Below, piece after piece: positions 29,199-41,400 of a DNA stretch of 64,000 nucleotides (its first letter is position 1; every line of letters begins with the position of its first letter). Source of the stretch: Pseudomonas pharyngis (GTDB lineage: Bacteria; Pseudomonadota; Gammaproteobacteria; Pseudomonadales; Pseudomonadaceae); the NCBI RefSeq assembly GCF_021602345.1, contig NZ_BQID01000011.1, positions 1 through 64,000 on the forward strand. Direction: 5' to 3'. The translations under genes and the position numbers were made by a program. The notes under the pieces are model-generated. The model had not been told where the DNA came from and searched no databases. It saw only the letters and a list, made by a program, of their open reading frames with translations.

Positions 29199-30357
29199 AC
29201 CGGCGCGCACTCTGGCTTTTGGGCGGCGCGTTAATCGTCGCCCTGCTCGGTGCGCTGGGCATTTATCTGTACCTCAAGGCCACGCCGTACCAGGCCGAAG
29301 TCGATCACGGCCCGTCCCCCGCTGCGCAAGCCAATCCTTATTTGGCAGCGGAGATGTTTCTGCGCGAGCGCGGGATCGACGTCAGTCATGCCGAAAGCCT
29401 CGCCGTGTTGCCCGACATTGATCCGCGCCAGCACACGCTGCTGATGTTCAACGACCGCTCGAAAATGACCCCGCGTCAGGTCGATCAGGTTTTGAACTGG
29501 GCCCGGGCCGGCGGACGGCTGGTGTTCGTCGCCGAATCGATCTGGGATGAAAAGACCGGCCAGAGCAACGACCTGCTGCTCGACCGCGTGCAACTGCATC
29601 AACTCTTCAGCAAGGATCTCAAGGATCCGCCACCGGATGACGCCGAAGACCCCTACCCGAATCTGACCAAACTCTATCTGGAAGACGAGGACGCACCCGC
29701 CTACGCCGGATTCGACACCGCCTTCCATCTCGAGGACCCGAAAAACCTCGCCCAGGCCTGGGCCAATAGCGCGAAAGCCACGCACATGATGCAACTGGCT
29801 TTCGGCCTCGGCACGATCACCGTGGTCACCGATGCCGATCTGTGGAAAACCCCGGCCATTGCGCAACACGACAATGCCTGGCTGCTCTGGTATTTGAGCG
29901 CCGATACCGCTGTGACCCTGCTGTTCAACACCGAGCACGACAGTCTGCCGGCCCTGCTCTGGCGGTATTTTCCGCAAGCCATCGTGGCCCTGATTGCCTT
30001 GATCGGTCTGTGGCTGTGGCATGTCGGCGTGCGTCACGGCCCGGTGCAGGCGCCGGCACCGAGTGGTCGTCGACAGTTGATGGAACACCTGCGCGCCAGT
30101 GCCGATTTCATCCTGCGTCACAACGGCCAGCAGACCTTGCTGCAAACGTTGCAGCAGGACGTTCTGCGCCGCGCCCGTCATCGACATCCCGGTTTCGACC
30201 AACTGAATGTCGCCGAACAATGGCTGGTGCTGTCGCGCCTGACCCGCCAACCGACCCGTGCCATCAGCCAGGCCCTGAGCCCGGCACCGAAGCGGCGCCT
30301 GTCCAGCGCCGAATTCTGCCGTCAGGTCGCCCACCTGCAAGCCTTGAGGAACACGCT

Positions 30358-30361
<4 letters not shown>
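29195..30361 (+). CDS. DUF4350 membrane-anchored protein
   Basis: A 388-residue protein starting at a TTG that overlaps the previous stop. It has an N-terminal membrane anchor (about 4-23), a periplasmic domain with NPYLAAEMFLRERG and VFNDRSKMTPRQVDQVLNWARAG-like content typical of DUF4350 (a GATase-like Rossmann fold), a second helix near 270-288 (AIVALIALIGLWLWHV), and a cytoplasmic C-terminal domain. It is the fourth gene of the MoxR operon. DUF4350 proteins have no assigned reaction; position implies they work with the MoxR ATPase. Confidence 0.82.
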
Positions 30362-31355
<994 letters not shown>

Positions 31356-31359
<4 letters not shown>

Positions 31360-32687
31360 AACCCTCGCGCCTGCTGTTGATCTGGCTGGCGATCCTGCTG
31401 GCCATCGGCATTGTGCTGGGCACGTTGCAGGCGCTGGATGTGGAAGTGCCATCGAGCCTGTTGTCGATCAACTGGGGTTTGTTGCTGGCGCTGTTTGCGC
31501 TGAGCCTGCTGGACGCGCTGCGTCTCAAGCGTCTGCCCTCGCCCCGCGTGCAACGACAGGTGCCCGGCAGCCTGGCCCTCGGTCGCTGGAGCGATATCCG
31601 GCTGGAAGTCGAACACGAGCTCGACCAGCCACTGGCCATTCAAATCTTCGACCACGTACCCGACAGCCTCGGCTACGAAAACCTGCCGCTCTCCACCGAG
31701 CTGCAACCCGGCCAGCGCAGCCTGATCGGCTATCGCCTGCGCCCGCTCAAACGCGGCCACTACACCTTCGAAACCTGCGAACTCAACCTGCCGAGCCCCT
31801 TCGGCCTGTGGTCCGGCAAACGCCTGCTGACCATCACCGACCACACCCGCGTCTACCCCGACTTCGCCCGCCTCTACGGCGGCCAGTTGCTGGCGGTCGA
31901 CAACTGGCTCAGCCAGCTCGGCGTGCGTCAGCGCCAGCGTCGTGGCCTGGGAATGGAATTCCATCAGCTCAGGGAATTTCGCGAAGGCGACAGCCTGCGT
32001 CAGATCGACTGGAAAGCCACCGCCCGCCACCGCACACCGATTGCCCGGGAGTACGAAGACGAGCGCGATCAACAGATTATTTTCATGCTCGATTGCGGGC
32101 GACAGATGCGCAGTCAGGATGGGGAGCTGTCGCACTTCGACCATGCACTGAATGCCTGCCTGCTGCTGAGTTACGTGGCGTTGCGCCAGGGCGATGCGGT
32201 GGGGTTGTGTACGTTTGCCTGCGACACGCCGCGTTACCTTGCGCCCGTCAAAGGCGCCGGGCAGCTGAATGTGCTGCTCAATGGAGTTTACGACCTCGAC
32301 AGCACGCAACGACCTGCTGATTATCCGGCGGCAGTGAATCAGGTGCTGGCCCGACAAAAACGCCGGGCATTGGTGGTGCTGGTGACCAATCTGCGGGATG
32401 AGGACGATAGTGAATTGCTCAATGCCGTCAGACACCTTGGCCAGCACCATCAAGTGCTGGTGGTCAGTCTGCAGGAAGCAGCTCTTGAACCCTCGCACCT
32501 GCAGGCGGTGAACACCTTGCAGGACGCGCTCACTTACTGTGCAACCGTGGACTACCTGAACACCAGAGCCAACATTCAACAGCGCTTGAACACTCATGGA
32601 TTAGCTGTGCTCGACACACCTCCAGAGCATTTGAGTACAACACTCGTGTCCCGATACCTTGGCTGGAAAAAAGCAGGTGTACTGTAA
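31356..32687 (+). CDS. DUF58 domain protein, MoxR partner
   Basis: A 443-residue protein starting at a GTG that overlaps the MoxR stop. Two N-terminal membrane helices (about 4-22 and 33-52) are followed by a beta-rich domain and the DUF58 signature MEFHQLREFREGDSLRQIDW, then WKATARHRTPIAREYEDERD and a VWA-like fold beginning IIFMLDCGRQM with a partial metal-site pattern (D-x-G-x-x). It ends the six-gene operon. The last roughly 60 codons are less GC-rich than the rest, next to the Tc island border at about 32.69 kb. Function is inferred from the MoxR pairing. Confidence 0.9.
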
Positions 32688-32722
32688 GCGAGGAGCAATT
32701 TTCCTGGTCTGGCGCCGTCTGC

Positions 32723-33682
32723 TTACAGAACATTCAAATCAACCGAGCCCACCTCGGTATTGTTCTGGTTATACACATAAGCCCAAATCTTTACCGCTCC
32801 GGATCTTGTAGCAACCCAGTTCGTTTCCGCCTTACCCGATGAATTCGTATAGCTCATATCGAACTCTTGATCGTCTGCCTTCCAATGCACTTTTCTCCCC
32901 TCCGAAGGCTGTAGAGTCAGCACATCTCGTACAGTCGCCGTAATACTGGAAGACTCTCCAATACGCAGAGTGAGTGGATAGGCAGACACGCCATAGACTC
33001 TTGCAGGTTGCAATGCCTGGACCACTATTTTCTGAGTCTTTGAATCGGGAGAGGCTGTCAACGACGTGACAACCAAATCATGCTCGCCAATTTCTGTTAC
33101 CGCGAAAGTGAATGATGCAATGCCTTTTTCATCAGTGATTGCATACGGCAGGGGCCGCTCCGCATAGGTACAGCTGAGTGCAACTCCCGAAACGGGTTGA
33201 CCACTCGGAGAAGTCAGTACCAGGGCCTGAGCCTTAACTTCATATCCGGTGTAAGTGACTGGACGATCACACGTCAGGGAATCGACGACCACGCTTTCAA
33301 TCTGTCCTGAAATAGAAGGTGAATCAGGCATGCCATGGTAACCAGGCATTGAGAAATAAAGATGGAATGGACCGGGATGCGCCTGTTCCGTCGAAATAGT
33401 CCATGTCACGCTACTGAAATGGTGCGGATCCCATGCAAGGTCAACCAGTTGTTGCTCTGGAGGAGAGAATTCAATTCCACTTGCCAGGGGTCCCGGTCTG
33501 CAATGTAAGGAGATAGGCGATTCAGGATCCTCCGTCAAATAACTTTCATCATATTCCATTGTCAGCGTGTAACGCTTACCCACTACCAGGTTCAATACCA
33601 GATCGCCCCATCTGTATCGTATGCCTTCGAAATGAGGCCTGAAGTTTGCGCCCCAGGTTGAAGACAATGGAAGTCTGGACAT
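32723..33682 (-). CDS. Tc-cluster protein with Ig-like domains (319 aa)
   Basis: A 319-residue protein I do not recognise by name. Its first 130 residues are clearly paralogous to the next gene upstream (shared pattern NFRP...RW.DL.LNLV.G, SYL..DPESP, GPF.L.F.MP.Y.GMP.SP). The rest looks like two invasin-type Ig domains: about 145-225 with GQPVSGVALSC and DEKGIASFTF, and about 230-319 with RIGESSSITATVRD and NSSGKAETNW. There is no signal peptide or membrane segment. The start is ATG 33682, preceded by AGAGG. It is the last gene of the six-gene TcA cluster and is AT-richer than the flanking housekeeping genes. It could be an accessory or packaging protein of the toxin. Confidence 0.68.
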   Translation of the reverse strand: MSRLPLSSTWGANFRPHFEGIRYRWGDLVLNLVVGKRYTLTMEYDESYLTEDPESPISLHCRPGPLASGIEFSPPEQQLVDLAWDPHHFSSVTWTISTEQAHPGPFHLYFSMPGYHGMPDSPSISGQIESVVVDSLTCDRPVTYTGYEVKAQALVLTSPSGQPVSGVALSCTYAERPLPYAITDEKGIASFTFAVTEIGEHDLVVTSLTASPDSKTQKIVVQALQPARVYGVSAYPLTLRIGESSSITATVRDVLTLQPSEGRKVHWKADDQEFDMSYTNSSGKAETNWVATRSGAVKIWAYVYNQNNTEVGSVDLNVL

Positions 33683-33742
33683 TTGCAATACGCCTCTTTT
33701 ACAAAATGCACACTGGGTAATGTGTATGATCAGAAGCAAACT

Positions 33743-34711
33743 TCAAGCAGTGCTGCCGTCATATTTATTGATAATCGAGTACCTGACATAAACGTCCGCC
33801 TCCACATTGATCTGGTGCTCTCCCTTAGCGTCAGTCCTCGGACGAGATGTATCGTTCCCTTTAACAAGAATAACCTCCACATCACTTGCCGGAGTGTTCA
33901 AAAATGAAGAGATCGCACGAATGCCAACCAGTTTTCTCGGATAGTCCGGGAATCCTTCGACTGGCCCCCCAAAATGTTCGGCAGTCACCAGGTTATGCGC
34001 CAATGAAATCCTCAAGGGTAAAGAGGCCAGGCTCGTTTTTTGTGGAACCAGTTTTAAATCGAACTCCCCGTTCCGGGAAGTATTGAGACAGTTCAGCGTC
34101 CATGTCGCCCCCTCCTGAGTCACCAACTGGCTATCCGACAATGAAGGTTCGAACGCCATATCAGGGTTTATTCCAACGATCAGAAGGTACGCATGCGTAT
34201 TCAAAAACTGACTGGAAGGTTTAGACCGCACGGTTAATGTGTGTTGTGCGCCATGACAAGGAAAGGCCGTACCCGCTCCGAACGTAACCGGAAAGCTGTC
34301 GAAGAATACGTCAAACTCTTGCTCATAATTGATGATCGTCCCGGGGATCGGCGGTGATTGCGGCATGCCTTGATAAAGGGGCATCTCGAAATGTAACTCA
34401 AACGGTCCACTGGATTCCCGCTCGGCACAAATATGCCAAGTCAGCTCAATAAGCCCTTCCGCCATCTCGACCAGCTGTCCAAAAGGTGGATCACACGCCA
34501 GCCCCAACGACTCCGCGTCCGGCTCACAACACAACTTCAGAGGGGACTCCGGATCACCAATCAAATAGCTGTATTCAAACTCCAGCGTCAGGTCGACGCA
34601 CTCTCCCGCCACCAGATTCAAATACAAGTCAGGCCACCTTACTTTTACGCCATTTACGTATGGCCTGAAGTTCTGCAGCCAGGTCTGAGAAGTAACCAAC
34701 GAACTATTCAT
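33743..34711 (-). CDS. Tc-cluster protein paralogous to its neighbour (322 aa)
   Basis: A 322-residue protein of unknown family. Residues about 10-130 share the NFRP/RWPDLYLNLVAG/DPESP/GMPQSPPIPG pattern with the following 319-residue protein. The middle and end contain beta-rich segments like the repeats in the 1240-residue protein upstream (AFPCHGAQHTLTVRSKPSSQ; TLNCLNTSRNGEFDLKL). The C-terminus resembles an Ig domain (DVEVILVKGNDTSRPRTDAKG). No signal peptide. Its start overlaps the end of the upstream 1240-residue gene by eight bases, so the two are translated together; the gap to the next gene is 60 bases. The two paralogues probably arose by tandem duplication. Confidence 0.68.
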   Translation of the reverse strand: MNSSLVTSQTWLQNFRPYVNGVKVRWPDLYLNLVAGECVDLTLEFEYSYLIGDPESPLKLCCEPDAESLGLACDPPFGQLVEMAEGLIELTWHICAERESSGPFELHFEMPLYQGMPQSPPIPGTIINYEQEFDVFFDSFPVTFGAGTAFPCHGAQHTLTVRSKPSSQFLNTHAYLLIVGINPDMAFEPSLSDSQLVTQEGATWTLNCLNTSRNGEFDLKLVPQKTSLASLPLRISLAHNLVTAEHFGGPVEGFPDYPRKLVGIRAISSFLNTPASDVEVILVKGNDTSRPRTDAKGEHQINVEADVYVRYSIINKYDGSTA

Positions 34712-37700
34712 TTGGTATCACTCTGAATTCGAGATGTGTTCCTTCCCAACCCGCAAGCCCACCCACAACGGTCGCTTCGAGAAGCGCACGGTTCATGTTG
34801 GGCAGTCTGAATTCCACCGTCGCCTTACCCGCACCGTCCGTCGTCGACGGTGGAAGGACTTGGTCCAAAAATGCCCATTTGACTTCGACATTCTGCAGTG
34901 GCTGGCCATTGCGCGCCGACACCACCAGGATCTCTGCTGAAACTCTTGTCCCGACAGGACCTGAGGTATTCGGACTGGTGAGCGACGCTATTTCCCGTGG
35001 TTCCAACAACTCATAGGGGAGCGTAACCGACTGCGAAGACGCCCCCGTCCCCACGGAGCAAATCACAGCTGACGGACCAGGAGTTTTCGGGACGAACTGC
35101 ACTTTCGCATTCCCGTAATAGTCCGTGACCATGGTAAAAATCTCTCCGTTTTCTCCTGAGTAATTGACCTCCACACCGACCATCGCCTTCCCGCTTATCG
35201 ACGAGCGAACGCTCACGACTCCAACAAACGCCTCTCCCCAATAAAGGGTCGGGGCGGCACGACTGGCGGCACTGATCGTCAGCACCTGATCGCCTTTCCC
35301 CACCGACATATGCATCGGCGGCGACAGTCGCGCCAGCCGCTCGGCGGCGAGGCGCAGCGCGCAGCTGCCGTCCTTCAGATCTTTTACAGAGAACGGAAAC
35401 TGCAAAGTACCGTTGAATACTCGTGCCAATCCAAGCGTGTTGGCCGGGATGAAAGCGAACCCCAGCGCGGCAGGCCCCTCGCCGCTCATCCCCAGTGTCA
35501 GCGTGCGTCCGATCAAGGCATTGCCGACGGGTGCCGAAACCTCAAGCGCATGCTCCGCGCTGCGGCGCGGGAAGTAGGTTTTTGTACCGAGCCGATGCTG
35601 GGGCAATCCGTCGAAAGCGGACAACATCTGCTCCCAGGGATCGACGCCCAAAGCGTTAACCTCTGTCGAGCGCGACTCTTGAAAGTTGTCAAAACGGCTG
35701 GTGATCGAACCAGTGACCGGATGCACTCCGGAGGATTTCGGTTCATACGCAAAACCGCTTTTACCCTCGTCATCGGTCTTGACTTCAACCGTTGTGTCTC
35801 CGGCCTCCCATGTCACCGTTGCACCTGCAACCGGTTCACCGGAAAAATGAGAAACCAACCAGGCCCAAATCCACGCCTTGTCCATCCCGACGACAGGGTC
35901 TATCGCAGGACCTCGCAGCACCGTCAGCCTGAGCTTGTTGTGATCCAGCACCATAGGGGTGGCAGTAAAGGCAAAACCAAGCTGAGGTAAAGACAAGGTC
36001 AGCATGAATTGACCGGCTACCGCACGGATAAAGTCCAGCGCCCATATCGCCCCGCCGGCGTCCAGGCGCTGCGGCCGGTCCAGCGCAGGGGTGACCGTTG
36101 CACCCAACTCGTCGGCAGACGTTCCCGTCCACTCCAGAAGCAGCTCCAGTCCCAGTAATGGGCTGAGCGCATTGGGTAACCCATTGAACTGATGAAGCGC
36201 ACCCAGGCAGGGGTGGAACGGTTGACCAGTCAGTGGTGCGAAAACCTGATCGAGCAGCAGGCTCAGCTCTACCGTAAGATCCGGGTGCATCAAACGCCCG
36301 GACAATTCGCGGACACTGGCATCGCCTTCAATATGCAACTCGACTTCGAACGGCCGGCTTTGACTGGTGCCTGCCTGAGAGGAAAACCTCCATTCAACAC
36401 CCTCGGAGCGCAGCGTTTTGGGTGACCCCAACTCACTGATGGTCAATCCGATCACAGGATCCGCCTTGCGCCAGTGCAGGCTGATATTTTTCCCGATCCA
36501 CGGGCTGGCGGTGTTCGGCAAGACTTTCAGGGTATGGGTCTGTCCACGGCGGCAGAGCAACCCAAGCGTATTGCGCTCAACTTCAACGTCATCAAGGAAA
36601 AACCTGACGTGGCTTTTCCATGGGCTGGTCGCATCTGCAGGGATAACAAAAGTCCGCTCGACCGGTATGGCGTCCGGGTGCGCCTGGATCTGTACAACAA
36701 CCGAATGGTTTCCGGCGCTGGGCGGCTGCCAGTTGAAGCTGGTCCAGCCACCTGCGCCGGTGGTCGAATCAACAGCACTCCCGCCCGGCAACAGCCACTT
36801 GACCAACGCTCCCTGAACCGGGTCACCCTTGCCAGCCGCCACCAGATGCAATACCTCGACCTGAACGGTAGCACTTTCGTTCTCATCCACGACGCAGGTT
36901 TTATCCGCCTCGCGCACCCTGCCTATCTCAATCTCGTTGCGTGCCAGGCGCATGTTTTTATGCGGCGATGGCTTGAGTAGCTTCGAGCAAATCAACTGCA
37001 ACCTGAAGCGGCCGTCCAGCTTATCCCCATTGATCATCGTCCAAAGCATTTGAAGAGTGGACGTTATCGGCACCTCTTCTTTGATCGCCGGACTGACGCC
37101 GACATCAAGTTGCTCCTGGGAATCCCCATCCCATCCAAGCGACAGGGTCGTTCCCACCAAAACATCTGGCACCGTGACCAACAGCTGATAAGGAGAACCC
37201 CGATTTGGCCATCCGGTCTTTAACGCCCAAGGATCTGCCTTGTCAGCGACTACGGCCATGACCTCCGGCCAGGGGCTCTTCGCCAATACCTGCACTTCCA
37301 GACTCTGCGTCACAACACCCGAAGCATAAAAAAGGCTCGCGACCGAGGCGACGACAGTGAAAATCCCCGCAACATCCGGCTCGAAAGGAAAGTAAACCCA
37401 ACCACCCGCATCGGTGACGGTCACAACCTGAATGGATGCCCCGACCACGGTCCAGGCAACGGTTAGCCCTTCAAGGGTTTGGCCCGTGTAAAACGATCCC
37501 ACCTGCACACCCAGCTCGACGCTTTCGTTGTACTCAAGCACCGGAAAATAAGCCGCCTCCTGCACTTGCAGAAATTTCAACCGGTGATGCCACAGCGAAG
37601 CCACCAACCGATAGGGTTCGGCGGTGTACTGATTGAACAGCGTAAGTGTCATCGAATGTGGCGCAGTCAGGTCGAGCGGCGGGCAACGCAGCGAACGACG

Positions 37701-38426
37701 CCCGTCCAGCGGATGATCAACCGACCAGTCAGGATCGGCGACGATCGCCCCCAGCGGATTGTCGTCTACCTCCAGGGAGTAATCGGTACCCCGCCAGGTA
37801 TTCCCGTCTGCGACATCGAATTCCAGCCGATGGATCCCAAGATCCTGCGCCCCCAGGCACAGAGGCACCAGTGCGGTCGGCGGGTGTGACTCCTCGTCGA
37901 GGCTGAAGGCCTGCAACACCAACGGCTGCAGGTGTAATTCGATGGTGATGTCAGTGAGGTACAGCAACAAATGATAGTCATCAGGCTCACTTGGCGCGCT
38001 GGTCACACTGAAAGTCAGAGTGGCACCCTTGCTGAACGTCGAATCCAGCACAACCTCGTACGGGACCGGCTCAAACGCGAGCGGCTGTCCTGCGTTGCGT
38101 TGACGACCAGGAGGAATCTGAATCTCCAGTGGCGGCATCCCCTCGCTGCTGATGCGTACCAAACCAGTGCCGGTATGACGCGACTCACACAGAAACTTCA
38201 GGACATAGACCGCGTTAACGCCTGGATCCATGGGTGCGACGATTTCCTGGCTGACTGAGGCCGCATACCCGACGGACAATGTATTGACTGGCAGGCCGTT
38301 GTAATCCTGTCCCACAACCCGAACCCAGGTACTGCCTCTCGGGTACACCGTCCAATCGGTCAAGGTCTGACGGAATGACCCATTTTTCACCAGGCTCTGG
38401 TTGGCGAGCACATTCTGTTTACGCAT
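34704..38426 (-). CDS. Large Ig/lectin-like Tc-cluster protein (1240 aa)
   Basis: A 1240-residue all-beta protein. Residues about 10-170 look like a carbohydrate-binding-type jelly roll (NGSFRQTLTDWTVY opening and long strands). The rest alternates two module types. About five invasin/Big_1-like Ig domains lie near 285-380, 500-600, 835-930, 1050-1145 and 1150-1240, each with a TD.GG/G-K-A turn. Between them are four copies of a second module with the pattern HTL.V...SPLIG..L.L.W......LG...P. No signal peptide. It overlaps the TcA C-terminal gene upstream and the 322-residue gene downstream by eight bases each. Adhesin-like content suggests surface or glycan binding, or a Tc accessory; unproven. 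Confidence 0.72.
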   Translation of the reverse strand: MRKQNVLANQSLVKNGSFRQTLTDWTVYPRGSTWVRVVGQDYNGLPVNTLSVGYAASVSQEIVAPMDPGVNAVYVLKFLCESRHTGTGLVRISSEGMPPLEIQIPPGRQRNAGQPLAFEPVPYEVVLDSTFSKGATLTFSVTSAPSEPDDYHLLLYLTDITIELHLQPLVLQAFSLDEESHPPTALVPLCLGAQDLGIHRLEFDVADGNTWRGTDYSLEVDDNPLGAIVADPDWSVDHPLDGRRSLRCPPLDLTAPHSMTLTLFNQYTAEPYRLVASLWHHRLKFLQVQEAAYFPVLEYNESVELGVQVGSFYTGQTLEGLTVAWTVVGASIQVVTVTDAGGWVYFPFEPDVAGIFTVVASVASLFYASGVVTQSLEVQVLAKSPWPEVMAVVADKADPWALKTGWPNRGSPYQLLVTVPDVLVGTTLSLGWDGDSQEQLDVGVSPAIKEEVPITSTLQMLWTMINGDKLDGRFRLQLICSKLLKPSPHKNMRLARNEIEIGRVREADKTCVVDENESATVQVEVLHLVAAGKGDPVQGALVKWLLPGGSAVDSTTGAGGWTSFNWQPPSAGNHSVVVQIQAHPDAIPVERTFVIPADATSPWKSHVRFFLDDVEVERNTLGLLCRRGQTHTLKVLPNTASPWIGKNISLHWRKADPVIGLTISELGSPKTLRSEGVEWRFSSQAGTSQSRPFEVELHIEGDASVRELSGRLMHPDLTVELSLLLDQVFAPLTGQPFHPCLGALHQFNGLPNALSPLLGLELLLEWTGTSADELGATVTPALDRPQRLDAGGAIWALDFIRAVAGQFMLTLSLPQLGFAFTATPMVLDHNKLRLTVLRGPAIDPVVGMDKAWIWAWLVSHFSGEPVAGATVTWEAGDTTVEVKTDDEGKSGFAYEPKSSGVHPVTGSITSRFDNFQESRSTEVNALGVDPWEQMLSAFDGLPQHRLGTKTYFPRRSAEHALEVSAPVGNALIGRTLTLGMSGEGPAALGFAFIPANTLGLARVFNGTLQFPFSVKDLKDGSCALRLAAERLARLSPPMHMSVGKGDQVLTISAASRAAPTLYWGEAFVGVVSVRSSISGKAMVGVEVNYSGENGEIFTMVTDYYGNAKVQFVPKTPGPSAVICSVGTGASSQSVTLPYELLEPREIASLTSPNTSGPVGTRVSAEILVVSARNGQPLQNVEVKWAFLDQVLPPSTTDGAGKATVEFRLPNMNRALLEATVVGGLAGWEGTHLEFRVIPNE

Positions 38427-41400
38427 GTCTGCCCGCTCCTTTGCGTTTTTTGTTTTTGTCGGGTGACTCGGCCAAGGTCACCATGTCCTCGACCTGACGC
38501 ACGAAGGTCGGCTCGCCCGCCCTGGCGGTAAAACAGATCTCCAGAATGATGTCCGTCAGGGAATTCAGGATGGCGGCCTGTGGTTCTTTTAGCGGCCAGG
38601 GGAACTTCAACTGCCAGCAGGAGACCGCTCCGGTGTTTTCGAACGGATTGAGCAAGCCTTCGTCGGGTTTCTGACTGGTCAGGCCGTTATCGGCCAGTCC
38701 CGTCGATACGACAATCGACTGGCCGGCAAGCAGGTTGATCAACACATCGGAAGGCGCTGCGGAACCCGCAGGATCATGTAGATGCGCGACCGATTGCGCT
38801 GTTGCCTTGGTCGCGATCTTGCTGCTGATCTGCACCAACGTTGCATGCACATCCTGATAAGCGCCTTTCACGACGGGCAGATGGACCGCGACCGAACTGA
38901 TCTGCCGGCAGTAATGCCCCGGATGATCGCGATCGAACAGCAATTGGGTCAGGCAGAAATCCAGCGATCCCTTCTTCAATTGCCCCAGTGCTTCCGACCA
39001 GCTGTAAAGAGCGAACTGAGGATCAATGGTGTCATCGAACAATTGGCGCAGGGATATCGTCTTGCGCAGCTCCAGCCGTCGCTGATAACGCTGCATGTAG
39101 TCATGCTCCATACTCAGCAGCCACATTCGCAGATGCTCACCCGACGTCAGGCCGTGGCGAGCGTCCAGCCAGACCTGAGGTAACGGGCGCAGCGAATCGT
39201 AATCGCCGGTCTCGGCGTTCATCGATGCCTGCGCACTGCGGCACAGGCTGGCAACCGCATCGTGAGCCTGATAGTGCAACGCCTTGAGCTGTCCCAGCAT
39301 CCATCTGAACAGCTCGGCCCTGGTCGCGCGCTTTTTGAGGAAGTTGAAGAGCGTCAATGCATGGGCATTGGCTCGCAGGGTCTGCTCCAGATTGGTCTGA
39401 GCCGCCAGCACCGATTGTCTCTGCGCGCTGATCTGTGCATCCAGCGCGCGGACTTCCGCAAGTGCCAAATTGCGCTGCAGGTCCCAATCATTGCGGCGGC
39501 GCCGGTAGGCTTCGGTCGTCGCTTGTTTGTCGGCCTCCATTTGCTTGACCGAGGCGGCAATGTTCAGCCCGAACACCACGGCATCGATGGTTTGGTCAAG
39601 CCTGTGTCCGCCGTTCGCCAATCCAAAAATGTTGGGTAGCGAGGCAATGACTGCGGCTGCCGGCTTGAGGCTGGAAGCGCTGAGTGAAAGCGTTTTCGAA
39701 AGCTGAATCTTGTCCATCACCTCGTATTCGACCGCCGAAACGTCTTCCACATAGAGTCGCTCGTAAGCGTCGGCACGCTCTTGTGCCACGGCTTTGCTCT
39801 GCTCCAGTGCAGTGACCTGCAGGCGTAACTGTTCGAGGGTCTGTTCCTGCATTTTGTGAGCAAAGTCGCCCAGCTCCACCAATTGCTGTTGCTGGGTTTC
39901 CTGCAGCTCAGCCTGGTCCGCTCGTTCCATCAGGTTCAGGACCTGCGCACCAAACTCCGACAACAGCTGCGCAGCGCGCAACCCGACCTCGAACGAGACA
40001 CGCCAGCGGAAAGCGATGACTTTCAATCGACCACCCATCGGCCTTGGCGCACCACTGCTCCCGGCAGCCAGATCGAGCATCAGTTGTCTGGCATCTGCGG
40101 GCGCAGAGTACAAATCAATGAGCAGTGGCGTACCGTCGATGCTGCGATTGCTGCGCAAGTTATCCAGCCGTTCGCCAGGCAACGCGTAAAGTCGAAGCAG
40201 CTGCTCATTGAGAGGGGCTATGAAAATGTCCGAGCCGAGCAATCCTGAACGGGCGTCGGCATCGGTGGCCAGAGGAAAATCCCCAAGGCTGAACGCCAGT
40301 GTTTTTTCAAAAGCCTCAAGCCTGGGTCGCGACTCGCTGGCGGACAAAAGAGCGCCGAGCTTGATCGATTGCCAGCGGTTCACTGCGCGAACCGACGGTG
40401 CCTTGCCCATCAGAAACTGGGCATGGACGTAACACAGTCTGGCCGCCGTCAGGCTGTCTCGGGTCAGTTGGCGATAGTACCAATCCCCTTTTGCAATCAA
40501 TGTCTGAACGTACTCGCAGAACACCAGAATCCGGTAGTGCCTCGGCTTCCCATAGGAAATGGCATCGGGGTCCATCGGGTTCCAGGCTTCATGTCCCGGA
40601 TTGCCGTCACTGTTCAGCGGCCGGCATCGCCAATACTGCGGTCTCGGGTAGCCCTCGGGCGGATCCTCCGGATCAGCCGGATCCTCCGGATCAGCCGGCG
40701 CCTGGGGAGCGAACAGGTAATTGAGCCAGTCGAGCGCATCCTGAAAACGCTCCTCATCGCGCAGACGCGTGGCGACCAGATGCGCCATGTGAAAGAACAG
40801 CTCCCAGAAATGACGGCCGTTGGCACTGTCGAACGCACCGTTTGGCTCTTTGAACGGCGCACTCGAAGGCCCTGGCTCCTTCAGGAACTGAGTGAACCAG
40901 TCCAGCACGGCATCGACGGAAATGCTGGCAAGCGACACCAGTTCGGGGCCGAACAGCGTATTGAGTCGGGTGAACTTGAGCGCAAGATGCGCCTGGTTGA
41001 ACGATAGAAACTGCGCCGCATTCTGAGTGTTCTTGTGCAAGGTCGGAACAACGAAATCCGTCAGATCCTTGACCCGCACCTCGAAGCGTTTGGTCCCCTG
41101 GACGCTACCGCCGAATGTGAAGACAACCGGTTGTGTCCAGGAACCCTTGGGGCGAGTAAAAACCTGCGAAGTGGTGTTCCAGCCGCCTGCCCGTTTATAG
41201 TTTGCGGTCAGCGGATCGGGGTCGCCAGGAAGCTTGTCTACCAAGGTCAACGTCAGGGAAACATCGTCTCCGGAAAGCCCTGTCAACCAGCAGTAACCCT
41301 GAACCACCAGCACATCATCCGCGCCGACGCGATGAGCCGTGGCGTGCAGTCCCAGAAACCCCGTCAGAGCGCCTGCCGGCGAATCACTGGCTACCACCCC

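Noticed and set aside
32682-32728. CTGTAAGC / GCTTACAG inverted repeat spanning two convergent stop codons
   Set aside because: Only eight bases with a 31-base loop and no T run; could be chance, and not enough to call an attachment site or terminator.
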